A stretch of 64,000 nucleotides of DNA from Flavobacteriales bacterium (GCA_020635455.1 JACJZT010000003.1:372001-436000); one strand, 5' to 3'; shown: positions 1 to 10,025, numbered from the stretch's first letter. Translations and numbers: made by a program. Notes: generated from the letters alone by a model not told the origin.

Positions 1-1
1 C

Positions 2-190
2 GACAGCTGGACCGCACCCGCAAGAATCAATGACGATGCGAGTAATGTTTCTTCCGGAACTTTAAATGTTGACTATTTTGATGGTACAAAGATCAAATGC
101 TCTTTTAGTTTTACAGGTGGAAGCCAGCAAACTGCAAACACACATGAAATTAAAGAAGGAGAGATCTCGGTTATGACCATTAAAAACTGA
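2..190 (+). CDS. 3' end of a hypothetical secreted protein (partial)
   Basis: An open frame enters from the left edge and runs 62 codons to a TGA at 188-190, three bases before the next start codon. The visible tail is polar, with beta-strand-like stretches (GTLNVDYFDG, IKCSFSF, EISVMTIKN). This resembles the C-terminal strands of small Bacteroidota lipoproteins of the DUF6252 kind, but that is only an impression from pattern. The tight spacing suggests it is co-transcribed with the OmpA-type gene downstream. The start and most of the protein lie outside the window. Confidence 0.6.
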   Translation, partial: DSWTAPARINDDASNVSSGTLNVDYFDGTKIKCSFSFTGGSQQTANTHEIKEGEISVMTIKN

Positions 191-193
191 GCC

Positions 194-1174
194 ATGAAAA
201 AAGTCTGTTTTGCAATCATATTCACCATACTTATGGTTACATCTGTTCTTGCGCAAAAGGATGTTCCAAATGCGAAGGATCACCCTCTGATTTCGAGGTA
301 TCCGGGGTCCTTTATTGGGTTTTACGATGAAAAGGACTATGGGACCTACAACATTGCACTTGGACCTGAAAAAGGATATAGACAAATTGAAAAATGGCAA
401 AAGGTTGAAGGCAAAATTACCCGTATTTATTACAGTGTTGAAGGTGAGAGAAGTCTTACGGAGATATTCAGAAATTTTCAAACGGCTGTCAAAACAGGCA
501 AATTTACCACTCTGGCTGAGGGCATTGATGAAAATCTAAAAGCAAGGTCATCCATTGGTGGCAGAAATTTCCTGGGGATTCATTTCAGAGAGAATCCACT
601 GCCATCGGGTGGCAACATAAAACTGCTGGTTGGTTCATCTACTTCGGGTGGCTCATGTTATCTGGCCGCCAAAAAGTCTTCACCAAAAGGAAATAGTTAT
701 ATAGTTATTTCCGGAGCAAAATATTCGAATACTGAAAATGTTTTTATGGTCGATATTATTGAAGAAACAAGGATGGAGGACGGATTGATCACACTGAATG
801 CCGAGGCTATTGAAAAAGCCCTTAATTTGAATGGAAAGGTTGCTCTTTATTCTATTTTATTTGATCTTGACAGATCTGAAATAAAAGAAGAAGCTAAGAC
901 CTCGCTAAATGAGATCGGAAAACTTCTGAAAAAGAATAAATCACTTAGACTTTTTATTGTTGGCCATACCGATATTTCAGGGTCACTCGAGCACAATCTT
1001 CAATTATCAGGTTCCAGGGCCAAAGCAGTTGCAGACTATCTTATAAAAAATTATGATATAGAACCATCGAGACTTTCTGGCCATGGAGTGGGCCCTCTTT
1101 GTCCGGTAGCCGAAAACGAAAGTGAAGAAGGCAAGGCTTTAAACCGCAGGGTAGAACTTGTTAAACAATTGTAA
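194..1174 (+). CDS. OmpA-family outer-membrane/peptidoglycan-binding protein
   Basis: A 326-residue exported protein. Residues 1-20 form a signal peptide ending in VLA before Q21. Residues 25-205 are a region I do not recognise that looks beta-rich. The C-terminal ~115 residues are an OmpA-like domain: YSILFDLDRSEIK, the GHTDISGS loop, the SRAKAVADYL helix, SGHGVG and the final NRRVEL. In the family this domain binds peptidoglycan non-covalently and ties the outer membrane to the wall. The ATG lies three bases after the stop of the upstream partial gene, so the two probably share a transcript. It is convergent with the YyaL-like gene. The OmpA assignment is firm; the N-terminal role is unknown. 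Confidence 0.88.
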   Translation: MKKVCFAIIFTILMVTSVLAQKDVPNAKDHPLISRYPGSFIGFYDEKDYGTYNIALGPEKGYRQIEKWQKVEGKITRIYYSVEGERSLTEIFRNFQTAVKTGKFTTLAEGIDENLKARSSIGGRNFLGIHFRENPLPSGGNIKLLVGSSTSGGSCYLAAKKSSPKGNSYIVISGAKYSNTENVFMVDIIEETRMEDGLITLNAEAIEKALNLNGKVALYSILFDLDRSEIKEEAKTSLNEIGKLLKKNKSLRLFIVGHTDISGSLEHNLQLSGSRAKAVADYLIKNYDIEPSRLSGHGVGPLCPVAENESEEGKALNRRVELVKQL

Positions 1175-1239
1175 GGTCCTTTCCCTTATAAATGTTACCG
1201 CGATAAATATTACAGGTCCTAAAAGAAATCAGTTTTTTT

Positions 1240-3210
1240 TTAATAAAGTCTGTTTAAAACCGATTCATAATCCGTTTCAGGAGCATAACATTCAGTATCC
1301 CTGCACAAGTAATACGCACCATGTACTTCATCTTTACTCATGCTTAGGGGAATAAGATTCGAAGGCTTTAGAAAGACCGTATTGGGCAAATACATACCTT
1401 TAAAGTCTTTAAGATCCTTTCCGGCAATGGTAACCTGATTTAACCCCGACTGAAACAAAAGTGCTGAACTTAACCACCTGCAATACCAGGCCGGCCCCTT
1501 AAGTACCCTTTCGTTCATACCACGGATCATCCTTTCTGCATGCTCACGCCATTGCGGCAGATCAAAATAATATCCTAATTTTAAAAGCAACTCACACATA
1601 ACAGCGTTGGCACTAGGGATCACATCATCCCCAAGATCGGTTTTTTTAACAAAAAGTTCACCCGCAGGATCGGGATTAAATACAAAATAAGGGTTATGCT
1701 CTTGACCGAATTCGTTTAAAACCGTTTGAACTATTTTGTGCGAATCAAGCAAATACTGATCTTCAAAGGTCAGATTGTAGGCACAAAGAAGGGCTTCCGC
1801 ATAAAAAACATGGTCTTCCAGAAACCCACTTATCCCTGCGATTCCGTTCTTATAGCTTCTGTACAGTTTTCCTTCCTTATAAAGGTTATTCCCGATAAAA
1901 GACAGTACCTTTTTGCCCAGGTTTAAATATTCGTCTATCCCGGTTGCGTTATAACATTTCAGGAGCCCGGTTGCAAGCATGGCATTCCAGCCGGCAAGTA
2001 TCTTATCGTCCAGGCCGGGCTTGACTCTTTTCTTTCTCTCCTCTCTTAAAACTGCAAGAGCCTGTTCAAGGCGGACTTTAAAATCCTGCAATGGAATTGT
2101 ATTTTGTTTTGCAAAGTCTGAAGGTGTTTGGGTTGCAAACAAAATGTTCCTTCCCGATTCCCAATTACCGGCATCCGTGCAATGAAAATAGCTAAGTATG
2201 TCTTTGTCGGTAATGCCAATTCTTTTCAGATCCTCTGAGGTATAACAATAATATTTACCTTCCTCACCTTCACTGTCAGCATCATAAGCACTATAAACAC
2301 CTCCTTCTTTGGTAAGCCATTCTTTCTCAATAAACCCAATGGTCTCCCCGATCTTTTGCTTCAGAAACTCATTACCGGTTACCATATAGGTTTCTGCCAG
2401 AAACGACAACATCTGTGCATTATCGTAAAGCATTTTTTCGAAATGAGGAACATGCCAATGCAGATCAACCGAATACCTCGAATACCCGCCTTCAACAACA
2501 TCGTAAAGCCCACCTGTACTCATCCTGGTTAAACTGTGAAGAAGCCATTGCTGCATTTCAGGGTCCGGATAAAGATTTGTGTAATGAAGCACAAAATGGT
2601 AAACGACAGGTAAGGGGAATTTAGGAGCTCTGTTAAACCCTCCCTGCTCCTGGTCAATGGATGTTTTGATGATTTGTATGGCCCGGTGCAGATCATTCTC
2701 CTGCCAGGCTGTATTACCACTTTCTATTAGGTTGGTCTGTGTTACTCCGGCAGAAAGTTTTGCAGCATATTCATAAACGGTTTCTGTTTTTTGCTTCCAT
2801 AGGTCCGACAATTGTATTAAAACAGAATTCCAGTCTTTTCTCGGGAAATAAGTTCCGCCGTAAAATGGCCTGCCATCGGGCAATGCAAATATATTCAAAG
2901 GCCAGCCTCCCCTGCCATTAAGCAATTGAATTGCATCCATATAGATCTGATCAATGTCAGGGCGCTCTTCACGATCAATCTTTATATTGATGAAATTTTC
3001 ATTCATCCTTTTTGCCGATTCTTCGTCTTCAAAAACCTCATGTGCCATAACATGACACCAATGACAGGCACTATAACCTATACTGATCAGTATGGGCTTG
3101 TTCTCCGCTTTGGCCTTATTTAATGCTTCTGCTCCCCACTCGTACCAGTCGACAGGGTTTTCAGCGTGTTGCAACAGATAGGGGCTTGTTGCTTTGCCCA
3201 GGGCATTCAT
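1240..3210 (-). CDS. Thioredoxin-domain protein of the YyaL/DUF255 (SPATA20) family
   Basis: A 656-residue cytosolic protein, near the usual family length. The N-terminus has the hallmark NPVDWYEWG followed by a thioredoxin-like fold with a C49-H-W-C52 pair in the CHWCHVMAHE motif and KIDREERPDID. The rest (about 190-656) is an alpha/alpha-toroid like six-hairpin glycosidases, with HFEKMLYDNAQ and the AYDADSEGEEGKYY block. The biochemical role of the family is unsettled; redox or sugar-related functions have been suggested. It is a single gene with its own promoter (3253-3281) and sits downstream of the SecDF terminator. Family assignment is firm, function is not. Confidence 0.9.
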   Translation of the reverse strand: MNALGKATSPYLLQHAENPVDWYEWGAEALNKAKAENKPILISIGYSACHWCHVMAHEVFEDEESAKRMNENFINIKIDREERPDIDQIYMDAIQLLNGRGGWPLNIFALPDGRPFYGGTYFPRKDWNSVLIQLSDLWKQKTETVYEYAAKLSAGVTQTNLIESGNTAWQENDLHRAIQIIKTSIDQEQGGFNRAPKFPLPVVYHFVLHYTNLYPDPEMQQWLLHSLTRMSTGGLYDVVEGGYSRYSVDLHWHVPHFEKMLYDNAQMLSFLAETYMVTGNEFLKQKIGETIGFIEKEWLTKEGGVYSAYDADSEGEEGKYYCYTSEDLKRIGITDKDILSYFHCTDAGNWESGRNILFATQTPSDFAKQNTIPLQDFKVRLEQALAVLREERKKRVKPGLDDKILAGWNAMLATGLLKCYNATGIDEYLNLGKKVLSFIGNNLYKEGKLYRSYKNGIAGISGFLEDHVFYAEALLCAYNLTFEDQYLLDSHKIVQTVLNEFGQEHNPYFVFNPDPAGELFVKKTDLGDDVIPSANAVMCELLLKLGYYFDLPQWREHAERMIRGMNERVLKGPAWYCRWLSSALLFQSGLNQVTIAGKDLKDFKGMYLPNTVFLKPSNLIPLSMSKDEVHGAYYLCRDTECYAPETDYESVLNRLY

Positions 3211-3252
3211 AACCTTAAATGATCAGTAGTGTGTGAATTGAAATAATAAATA

Positions 3253-3281
3253 CAAAAATACGTACTTCTGAATCATCCAAA
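3253..3281 (-). promoter_or_regulatory. Bacteroidota-type promoter for the YyaL-like gene
   Basis: Read on the minus strand there is TTTG (3281-3278), a 17-base spacer, then TATTTTTG (3260-3253), which fits the Bacteroidota consensus TTG-N17-23-TAnnTTTG. It predicts a transcript start near 3248 and a leader of about 37 bases. Seen in sequence; activity is inferred. Confidence 0.6.
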
Positions 3282-3316
3282 AAAAATCGCAAGGCCGGCA
3301 AAGAAAGAAAAATAAG

Positions 3317-3350
3317 TAAAAAAAAAGGTCTTCTCTCGAAGACCCTTTTT
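3317..3350 (-). terminator. Rho-independent terminator after secDF
   Basis: Stem GGTCTTC (3327-3333) pairs perfectly with GAAGACC (3338-3344) around a four-base TCTC loop. On the minus strand a run of about ten T follows the stem (the A-run just left of 3327). It lies just past the SecDF stop at 3366 and separates that gene from the YyaL-like gene. A T-run also follows on the plus strand, so it may work in both directions. Confidence 0.85.
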
Positions 3351-3365
3351 CTTCAATATTTTATT

Positions 3366-6344
3366 TTACTTTTTGTTCTTCTTCTTGTCGAGGTCAATAA
3401 CCACTGGAGAAGCCACAAAAATGGATGAATACGTTCCAATAATGATACCGGTAAGAAGAGCGAAGGTAAAACCTTTCAATCCTTCACCACCAAACAGGAA
3501 CAATACGAGCAAGGTAATAATTGAAGAAGTAGCAGTAATTACAGTTCTGCTCAGTGTTTGATTGATCGCATTGTTGACCACCTCCTTCTGATCGTCGAAT
3601 TTATTGATACCCAGGAATTCACGGATACGGTCAAATACAACCACCGTATCGTTAATAGAGTAACCCAGTACCGTAAGAATTGCGCCAATAAAGGCCTGAT
3701 CGATATCCATCGGGAATGGTAAGATTCCCCAGAACAATGTATATAACGTCAATACGGCAAGAACGTCATGTATCAAAGCGATCGCACCACCCATACCATA
3801 GGAAACTTTTCTAAATCGAATTACGATGTAAAAGAAAATACCGATTACCGCCAGAATTACCGCAATCGAAGATTCCTGTCTCACATCAGCAGCAATGGTC
3901 GGTCCAATTTTACTTGAAGATAATATATCTTCCTTTTTAACATTGAATTTTGAAAGACTTTTTAACAAAGTAGCTTCAACCTCTTCGGATACCTCTGGAT
4001 TCTGGTCATCAATTTTATAAGCAGTTGTGATCCTGAACTGATTGTCAGTTCCGTAGGTTTTTACCTCAACGTTTTCGGTAATGACCTTATTGATCTCTTC
4101 ACGGATTTCATTTGAATTCAGGTCACCGTCGAACTGTATCGTATAGGTCCAGCCACCTTTGAAATCTACACCCGTACTAAAGCCCCGGCTCACCATACTG
4201 ATTACACCTATGAAAATAAATATGGAAGAAATGATGTAGAACGTTTTACGCTTCCCAACTAGGTTGTAGTTTGCATTCTTGAATAAGTTCTTTGAAAGCG
4301 AAGTGGTAAACGTAACTTCTCTGCCTCTTCGCATGTCAAACTCGTTGATTATCCTTGAGATGAGAATACCGGTAAACAATGAAGTAAATATACCTATGAT
4401 CAAAACCACGGCGAAACCTTTTACGGGTCCGGATCCAAAATAGGCCATGATCAATCCTCCGATCAAGGTGGTGATGTTCGAGTCAATGATGGCTGAGAAT
4501 GCTTGTTTATATCCAATGGAAACTGCGTTGGAATAATTTTTTCCATGTGCGAGTTCCTCCTTTATCCTTTCATTGATAAGAACGTTGGTATCTATAGCCA
4601 TACCCATGGTAAGTACCAAACCTGCAAGACCCGGCAGGGTAAGAGCAGCTCCGTAACCGGCCATAATGGCCACAAGGAAGAACAAATTGAGTAATAAAGC
4701 CAGGATCGCGTACATTCCTCCTCTTCCATAATAAAGGATTACGAAGATGATCACTGCCAAAAATCCTAAGATCAGTGAAAGGATACCTGCCTTACGAGCA
4801 GTTTCTCCCAGTGTAGGACCCACAACCGATTCTTCAACGATACGGGTTGGAGCAGGCAATTTACCGGCTTTAAGTATGTTTGCAAGGTCATCGGCCTCAC
4901 GGTCGTTAAATCCTCCGGAGATTTCAGACATTCCGTTTGAAATTTCATTATTGACCGTAGGTGCCGAATAGATCTTATCATCCAGCATGATCGCAATCGC
5001 GTCATGTGTTGGTGCAGCCTGAGCAGTGATCCTTCTCCAGTCACTGGCTCCTTCCGGACTCATGCTCATGGATACTCCGATCTCACCATTCGGATTTACC
5101 GATTTTCGGGCACTGGTAACCACGTCACCCGGTAATGCCGGCAAACCATCACGTCCGGCCTTTATACCGTAAAGCATAAAAAAGGCCCGGTTCTCATCGG
5201 TTGGTTTAAAACTCCATCTCAAGAGGAGGTTTGGAGGCAATATCTTTTTTACTTCAGGCAGGTCAAAATAAGCCTGAAGAGTTTCCATCTCACGTGTTGG
5301 AACGAAACCGATCCCTGCACCATCGGCCCATCTTTGTTGTTTGGTTTCAGGGTCTTCCACGGTGTTAGGAATGATCAGGGAAAGGATAGGATTCTCTTTC
5401 TTTAACTGTTCCGGTGTTTTGGTTGAATCTGCCTTTCCACTTTGATTCAGCGCAGAAAGTGTATTCGCCGCCGAATCTTTTTTAGTAGAATCGATACCTG
5501 TATCTTCCGTAGCAGTTAAGGTGGTACCCTTTGTTGTTGAATCCCCTTTATCCTCTTTTTCAGCTTCTTCAAGTGCCAGTTTATTTTTTACAACCGTATT
5601 GGCAGCTTCAAGAAATTTATACGAATCGTAATTTGCATAGGTATTCCAGAATTCAAGTTTAGCAGAGCTCTGAAGTATGTTTCTGACCCTTTTGGGATCT
5701 TTCACACCTGGAAGTTCAACCAGGATCCTGCCATTTCCAAGTTCCTGTACGTTAGGCTGAACAACACCAAATTGGTCAATACGCTGATTGATGATCTGAT
5801 AAGCCCTTGAAACAGCCTGTTTTGATTGTTCTACCAACCAGCTGTAAACTTTATCATTTGGTGAATCGTAAGGTAATTCCTCCTTAAGATCTTTATTTGT
5901 GAATAAGGGTGCGAGGTTTTTGCCGGGAGCCACTTTATCCCACTCTGCCTTGAATAGTTCTATAAAATCCTGCTCGCCGTTAAATTTGCTTACGGCGTTG
6001 TCAATTGCCTGATTAAACTTAGGGTCTTTTGTATTGTTTGCAAGGCTTTTAACGATGTCAGGAACGGATACTTCCATGGTAACGTTCATCCCGCCTTTTA
6101 AGTCGAGACCAAGACTAATTTCCTTATCCTTACATTCAAGGTAGGTATACTTTATCCCTAAAAAATTATAAATAGGCATAGGGCCAATGGAGTCCAGATA
6201 TTTGTTGGCATCCTGACCGGTTGCTGCAGCCCATTCCTGAGCATCTTTCTCAACACCTCTGGTTTTAAAGGTAAAAGAGAGTTGATAAATGCAGGCTAAA
6301 ATTAACAGTACTGTAAAAGTTTGTATAAAACCTTTATTTTTCAT
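3366..6344 (-). CDS. secDF: Protein translocase subunit SecDF (fused SecD-SecF)
   Basis: A 992-residue fusion of SecD and SecF, the usual arrangement in this phylum. The proteins sit beside SecYEG and use the proton gradient to pull secreted proteins across the inner membrane. Seen here: an N-terminal membrane segment (residues 7-25), the GLDLKGGMNVTMEV motif of P1, the VELPGVKDPKRV block, SecD helices with LTMGMAIDTNVLINERIKEE, then the SecF half with GVDFKGGWTYTIQF and GYSINDTVVVFDRIRE. Residues about 253-316 are a Ser/Thr/Lys/Asp-rich low-complexity insert in the periplasmic part. A candidate promoter is at 6379-6386 and a strong terminator at 3317-3350, so it is probably transcribed alone. 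Confidence 0.97.
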   Translation of the reverse strand: MKNKGFIQTFTVLLILACIYQLSFTFKTRGVEKDAQEWAAATGQDANKYLDSIGPMPIYNFLGIKYTYLECKDKEISLGLDLKGGMNVTMEVSVPDIVKSLANNTKDPKFNQAIDNAVSKFNGEQDFIELFKAEWDKVAPGKNLAPLFTNKDLKEELPYDSPNDKVYSWLVEQSKQAVSRAYQIINQRIDQFGVVQPNVQELGNGRILVELPGVKDPKRVRNILQSSAKLEFWNTYANYDSYKFLEAANTVVKNKLALEEAEKEDKGDSTTKGTTLTATEDTGIDSTKKDSAANTLSALNQSGKADSTKTPEQLKKENPILSLIIPNTVEDPETKQQRWADGAGIGFVPTREMETLQAYFDLPEVKKILPPNLLLRWSFKPTDENRAFFMLYGIKAGRDGLPALPGDVVTSARKSVNPNGEIGVSMSMSPEGASDWRRITAQAAPTHDAIAIMLDDKIYSAPTVNNEISNGMSEISGGFNDREADDLANILKAGKLPAPTRIVEESVVGPTLGETARKAGILSLILGFLAVIIFVILYYGRGGMYAILALLLNLFFLVAIMAGYGAALTLPGLAGLVLTMGMAIDTNVLINERIKEELAHGKNYSNAVSIGYKQAFSAIIDSNITTLIGGLIMAYFGSGPVKGFAVVLIIGIFTSLFTGILISRIINEFDMRRGREVTFTTSLSKNLFKNANYNLVGKRKTFYIISSIFIFIGVISMVSRGFSTGVDFKGGWTYTIQFDGDLNSNEIREEINKVITENVEVKTYGTDNQFRITTAYKIDDQNPEVSEEVEATLLKSLSKFNVKKEDILSSSKIGPTIAADVRQESSIAVILAVIGIFFYIVIRFRKVSYGMGGAIALIHDVLAVLTLYTLFWGILPFPMDIDQAFIGAILTVLGYSINDTVVVFDRIREFLGINKFDDQKEVVNNAINQTLSRTVITATSSIITLLVLFLFGGEGLKGFTFALLTGIIIGTYSSIFVASPVVIDLDKKKNKK

Positions 6345-6378
6345 ATTCGTATATTATAACTCGATTTTTTAAAGAGGG

Positions 6379-6386
6379 CAAAAGTA
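6379..6386 (-). promoter_or_regulatory. Candidate -7 promoter element for secDF
   Basis: TACTTTTG on the minus strand matches TAnnTTTG and lies 34 bases before the secDF ATG. No clear -33 TTG is present at the expected distance, so this is a moderate-confidence call. Confidence 0.4.
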
Positions 6387-6570
6387 CGGGATTTATTTTA
6401 GATTTTAAATTCAGTAACTTAGAATTTTAATTTATGAACCATTTGGATTTAAACGGCTGTATAACAATATTTTACATTAAATAAAAAACCATATTCTACG
6501 TTTGCGATTCATGTGATCTTATTCAATTTACCCTTTGATTCAACTCAAAGTATATTTTGATGATTGAATT

Positions 6571-9105
6571 TTAGAATTTAAAGACAAAATTGACCTTTAC
6601 GCCAAAAGGCCTTACTTTTTTGCCATCTGAATTTTCATGATCCAGGTAATTCAATCTGTGAATGAAATCGATCCTGACAAATTTAAATATGTTTTCAATT
6701 CCGTAGCCCAGTTCCACATATGGAACGCCCTTGCGATACTGACCAATCTGTGTTACATCATCCCGAATATCATTGTAACTTGAATCTAGCGGAAACACAA
6801 TGGTATTGTTTTCACTAAGACTTCCATAGATCATTTTAACATTATACAGGAACCTCCACTTGAACTTTTTAACAAGTGGAATACGATTAAATATAAGACC
6901 ATTATCGTTGTGTTCGTAATGCAATGAAACATATTCATCAGATATAAATTCAAAGAAATTCATCAGGTTATAGGAATAAATACCTGAAACGTAAGATTCA
7001 TTTCCACGCGCAACCTCAAGGATCGGATAAGGTATGGTACCAAATGTTTTACCGGCCTGCAGGGTATATTCGAAATTTCCAAAATTACCCCAGCTATTGT
7101 ATTGCCAAACTTTAAAACCCACCTTGTCAAAATTATAGGCTCCGCCTAAAAAATTCTTAAGTCCTTTGGTGAAATTGATGGTGAATACGGGCTGTTTCAA
7201 ATTTCCAAAATTATATCGGTCTACATGCCTGAAAACAAACTGTTGCTTAAGTGAAATATAGGCTTCAAGATTTAAAGTGGTGGTATTGAACTTATTGGAA
7301 AGCTCTTCGGTAAACGGATTGGTGTAATACAGAAATCTGAATTTGGAGTACTTCTCAAAGGTGTATTCGTTATGTCGCAGATTTGCTCGAAGTGTGATGC
7401 CCTTTATGATCTCACGCTCAGCCCATATTTTATATTCAAAGGTGTAATTAAGTCTGGTGGAACCCAAAGTGTTAAGAGACTTAAACAAACTGCTGCTTAC
7501 AAAGGGGTTATCCGTTACACCCAGTAAGTCAACGTCGTTTTTTATACCGGTTCCTATTCTGGTCCAGTGTTTACGGTCGAGAACAAAGGTGGCGTCACCA
7601 ACATATTTTATACGTTTATCTTTAAATCCATATCCAACATACGTTTCGAATTTGGCATTTTTAAACAGATCTTTTGTGCTGCGTATTCCTGCTCTTATAC
7701 GAACTCCTTCCAGTGGATTACCACCAATAAGGGTTATGTAAGGGCCAATTTCGAATTTTTTATTTTTTAAAGGTTTATAACCTTCAGCCAAAACCTGAAC
7801 CACATCAACATAGGTTCGCACCATAGGCTGGTTTTTAAAGGAATCAACCAGATTGAATATTTTCTTATCGTCTGCAGTAAGTTTTTCATGGCGCATCGAA
7901 TCCCAATAGTTATCTTCCTTAGAGTACGCATCTTCATTTACCGTAATTTTCTCGGCATAGAATTTCAGGTCATGCTTCACATTTACTTTCTGATCTTTCG
8001 TACTTGTATAATACAGTCCTATCATTCCCAGGGTATTGTCCGAGATCTCCACCAGATCAATCAAAACCCTTGTCTTTACAGGTAACCATGCATCATTTTC
8101 TACTTGTTTCAATTCCTGTTGTATCTTTATTTTTTCAATAAAGTTGATGTTTGCCTCTTTAGAGATCTCCAATGAAACCTGTTTCAGGGCAAAGGTGGTA
8201 TCCTGTATCCAGATATAACCGGAAAATACAAGGTCCTTTTTATTTTTGGGCCACACGCGTATCTTATAGGTTTTCTTGCCATCAATGTTCAAACTGTCTT
8301 CAAGGGCATAGTGGTAGTAATTGATGGATAGCCCTGAAATTGGAGAAATAAAGTCCTTATCAAATATATAAAGGTTGTTCTCGTTAAAATTATAACTCTG
8401 ATACGACGATCCGAGTATCTGTGCAATATAGCTGTCGTCGCCAACCCCAACTCCTTTTATGCGTGTGGCTTTGACCACTTCCTTTGTACGATAAGGGTTT
8501 TTATTGTAATAATAATCACTTAAGGTTTCAGAAACGAAAACAGGAAGTACGGGAAGCGCATTCGAATCGGCCTTGAGACTGCTAATAGTGTCGAAAAGGT
8601 TTTCCATTGATTTGTAGATCCTCCTTTTTTTGAATTTCTCTGTAATATTATCTACCGCGAGTTGTACCTTGGAAAAACTTTCATATTCATATTGTTCAAT
8701 GTTTTCAATGTTAAACCGCTTTCGGTTATCCTGTGCATTTCGGATAATGCGTAAGGCCTTGTTGACTCCGGGCTTAACCACAACTTCATTCAAACTGTTG
8801 CTGCTCGGGTCGAGTGAGAAGTTTATGATTTGAGCCTGATTTAATACAACCTTTTTTGCCGCCCTGTCATAGCCAACAGATTTTGCAACTATGCTATCCA
8901 CGCGGGCATTGGTTGACAACTCATAAAATCCTTCGAAATCGGAAGACGTACCAATTGAAGTTCCGGCAAAATAAAGTGTGATAAAAGGCAAGGCTTCGCC
9001 TGTTTCAGAATCGGAAACTTTTCCTTTAATGGTGGTTTGACCCATGGCCGTGGGCATGGTGAAGAAGACAAGAACGAATGTTAAAACCTTAATGAATTGC
9101 TTCAT
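6571..9105 (-). CDS. DUF5686 outer-membrane protein with carboxypeptidase-regulatory-like domain
   Basis: An 844-residue exported protein. A signal peptide (1-22, ending AMGQ) is followed by a carboxypeptidase-D-regulatory-like beta-sandwich (about 24-100; TTIKGKVSDSETGEALPFITLYFAGT, then SLNEVVVKPG). The remainder matches the layout of the DUF5686 family: a periplasmic helical/beta section, then a C-terminal barrel with alternating aromatic strands ending in VKVNFVFKF, a typical terminal Phe for the BAM machinery. The family's function is not established. The start lies 50 bases after the stop of the alpha/beta hydrolase gene on the same strand, so the two may be co-transcribed. An imperfect hairpin at 6533-6550 lies just downstream but lacks a T-run. 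Confidence 0.85.
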   Translation of the reverse strand: MKQFIKVLTFVLVFFTMPTAMGQTTIKGKVSDSETGEALPFITLYFAGTSIGTSSDFEGFYELSTNARVDSIVAKSVGYDRAAKKVVLNQAQIINFSLDPSSNSLNEVVVKPGVNKALRIIRNAQDNRKRFNIENIEQYEYESFSKVQLAVDNITEKFKKRRIYKSMENLFDTISSLKADSNALPVLPVFVSETLSDYYYNKNPYRTKEVVKATRIKGVGVGDDSYIAQILGSSYQSYNFNENNLYIFDKDFISPISGLSINYYHYALEDSLNIDGKKTYKIRVWPKNKKDLVFSGYIWIQDTTFALKQVSLEISKEANINFIEKIKIQQELKQVENDAWLPVKTRVLIDLVEISDNTLGMIGLYYTSTKDQKVNVKHDLKFYAEKITVNEDAYSKEDNYWDSMRHEKLTADDKKIFNLVDSFKNQPMVRTYVDVVQVLAEGYKPLKNKKFEIGPYITLIGGNPLEGVRIRAGIRSTKDLFKNAKFETYVGYGFKDKRIKYVGDATFVLDRKHWTRIGTGIKNDVDLLGVTDNPFVSSSLFKSLNTLGSTRLNYTFEYKIWAEREIIKGITLRANLRHNEYTFEKYSKFRFLYYTNPFTEELSNKFNTTTLNLEAYISLKQQFVFRHVDRYNFGNLKQPVFTINFTKGLKNFLGGAYNFDKVGFKVWQYNSWGNFGNFEYTLQAGKTFGTIPYPILEVARGNESYVSGIYSYNLMNFFEFISDEYVSLHYEHNDNGLIFNRIPLVKKFKWRFLYNVKMIYGSLSENNTIVFPLDSSYNDIRDDVTQIGQYRKGVPYVELGYGIENIFKFVRIDFIHRLNYLDHENSDGKKVRPFGVKVNFVFKF

Positions 9106-9155
9106 ACACTCAGGGGCAATATTAAAAATATTAAAACGGATGACCTAATAAAGAT

Positions 9156-9917
9156 TTACTGAATAAATGACTGTATGGCTTGCAAAAAACCGGCCGGATT
9201 TTCCGCGTGCACCCAATGGCCTGCATTTTCTACCTCAAAAAAGCTAAAGTCTGTAAAAATGTTTTGGAACTCTTTTCTGTCTTCCTCATTTATATATCCT
9301 GAATTCTGACCCTTTATTAAACAGGTCGGAACCCCGATCTTATTTCTGAACTGAATTCCCTCCGCAATCTGTTCATAATTTTGTTCAATGGCGTCCAGAT
9401 TCAATTTCAACCGATACCCCCCTGCATCTTTTCTCTCGAGGTTCTTAAGAATAAAAAGCATTTCTCCCCGATCGGTAATACTCTTTGAAAGTTGATCTTC
9501 GATCTCTTTTCTGCTAGTTGCATTCAGATCAAGGTTTCGCATGGCTCTGAAATAAAGATCATGTCCATTCTTGTATCTCTTAGGCGCTATATCCACTACC
9601 ACCAGCCCGGAAACTTTATCGGGGTATTTGTCGGTAAACTTCATGGCAACTTTCCCTCCCATTGAATGGCCGATCAGAATGGCATTATGTAACCTTTGCT
9701 TCTGCATAAATTCCCACACATCGTCGGCCATGGAACTATACGACATAAAATTGCTGTGAGGTGACCTTCCGTGATTTCTCAGATCAAGACAATACACCGC
9801 TAACTCATCCGAAAGGCTTCTTGCAACATTATGCCAGTTGTCCGACATCCCGAATAAACCATGCAGTATGATCACAACCGGACCTTTATCTCCGTACTTC
9901 TTGTAAAACAATTCCAT
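9156..9917 (-). CDS. Alpha/beta hydrolase (YbfF-like esterase)
   Basis: A 253-residue cytosolic serine hydrolase. The oxyanion region is ILHGLFGMSDNW (17-28), the DLRNHGRSPHS block follows, and the nucleophile elbow GHSMGG places the catalytic serine at S85. VDIAPKRY and the AGHWVHAENP histidine near the C-terminus complete the triad pattern. This motif set is typical of the YbfF/acyl-CoA-esterase-like branch; the physiological substrate is unknown. A good promoter lies directly upstream (9936-9968) and the DUF5686 gene follows 50 bases downstream. It is divergent from the GPx gene. Confidence 0.88.
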   Translation of the reverse strand: MELFYKKYGDKGPVVIILHGLFGMSDNWHNVARSLSDELAVYCLDLRNHGRSPHSNFMSYSSMADDVWEFMQKQRLHNAILIGHSMGGKVAMKFTDKYPDKVSGLVVVDIAPKRYKNGHDLYFRAMRNLDLNATSRKEIEDQLSKSITDRGEMLFILKNLERKDAGGYRLKLNLDAIEQNYEQIAEGIQFRNKIGVPTCLIKGQNSGYINEEDRKEFQNIFTDFSFFEVENAGHWVHAENPAGFLQAIQSFIQ

Positions 9918-9935
9918 TTCCGAAAAATATTTTCA

Positions 9936-9968
9936 CAAAATTATAGCCACCGGCAAATTTATAATCAA
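9936..9968 (-). promoter_or_regulatory. Bacteroidota-type promoter for the alpha/beta hydrolase gene
   Basis: On the minus strand: TTG (9968-9966), a 22-base spacer, then TAATTTTG (9943-9936), matching TTG-N17-23-TAnnTTTG. The ATG at 9917 would give a leader of roughly 15 bases. A second TAAATTTG at 9961-9954 could be an alternative -7 element. Confidence 0.5.
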
Positions 9969-10025
9969 TTCAGGATACCATACTTTTAAAAACAATATTT
10001 AATTTCCCCTGTTTTTAAAATAACT

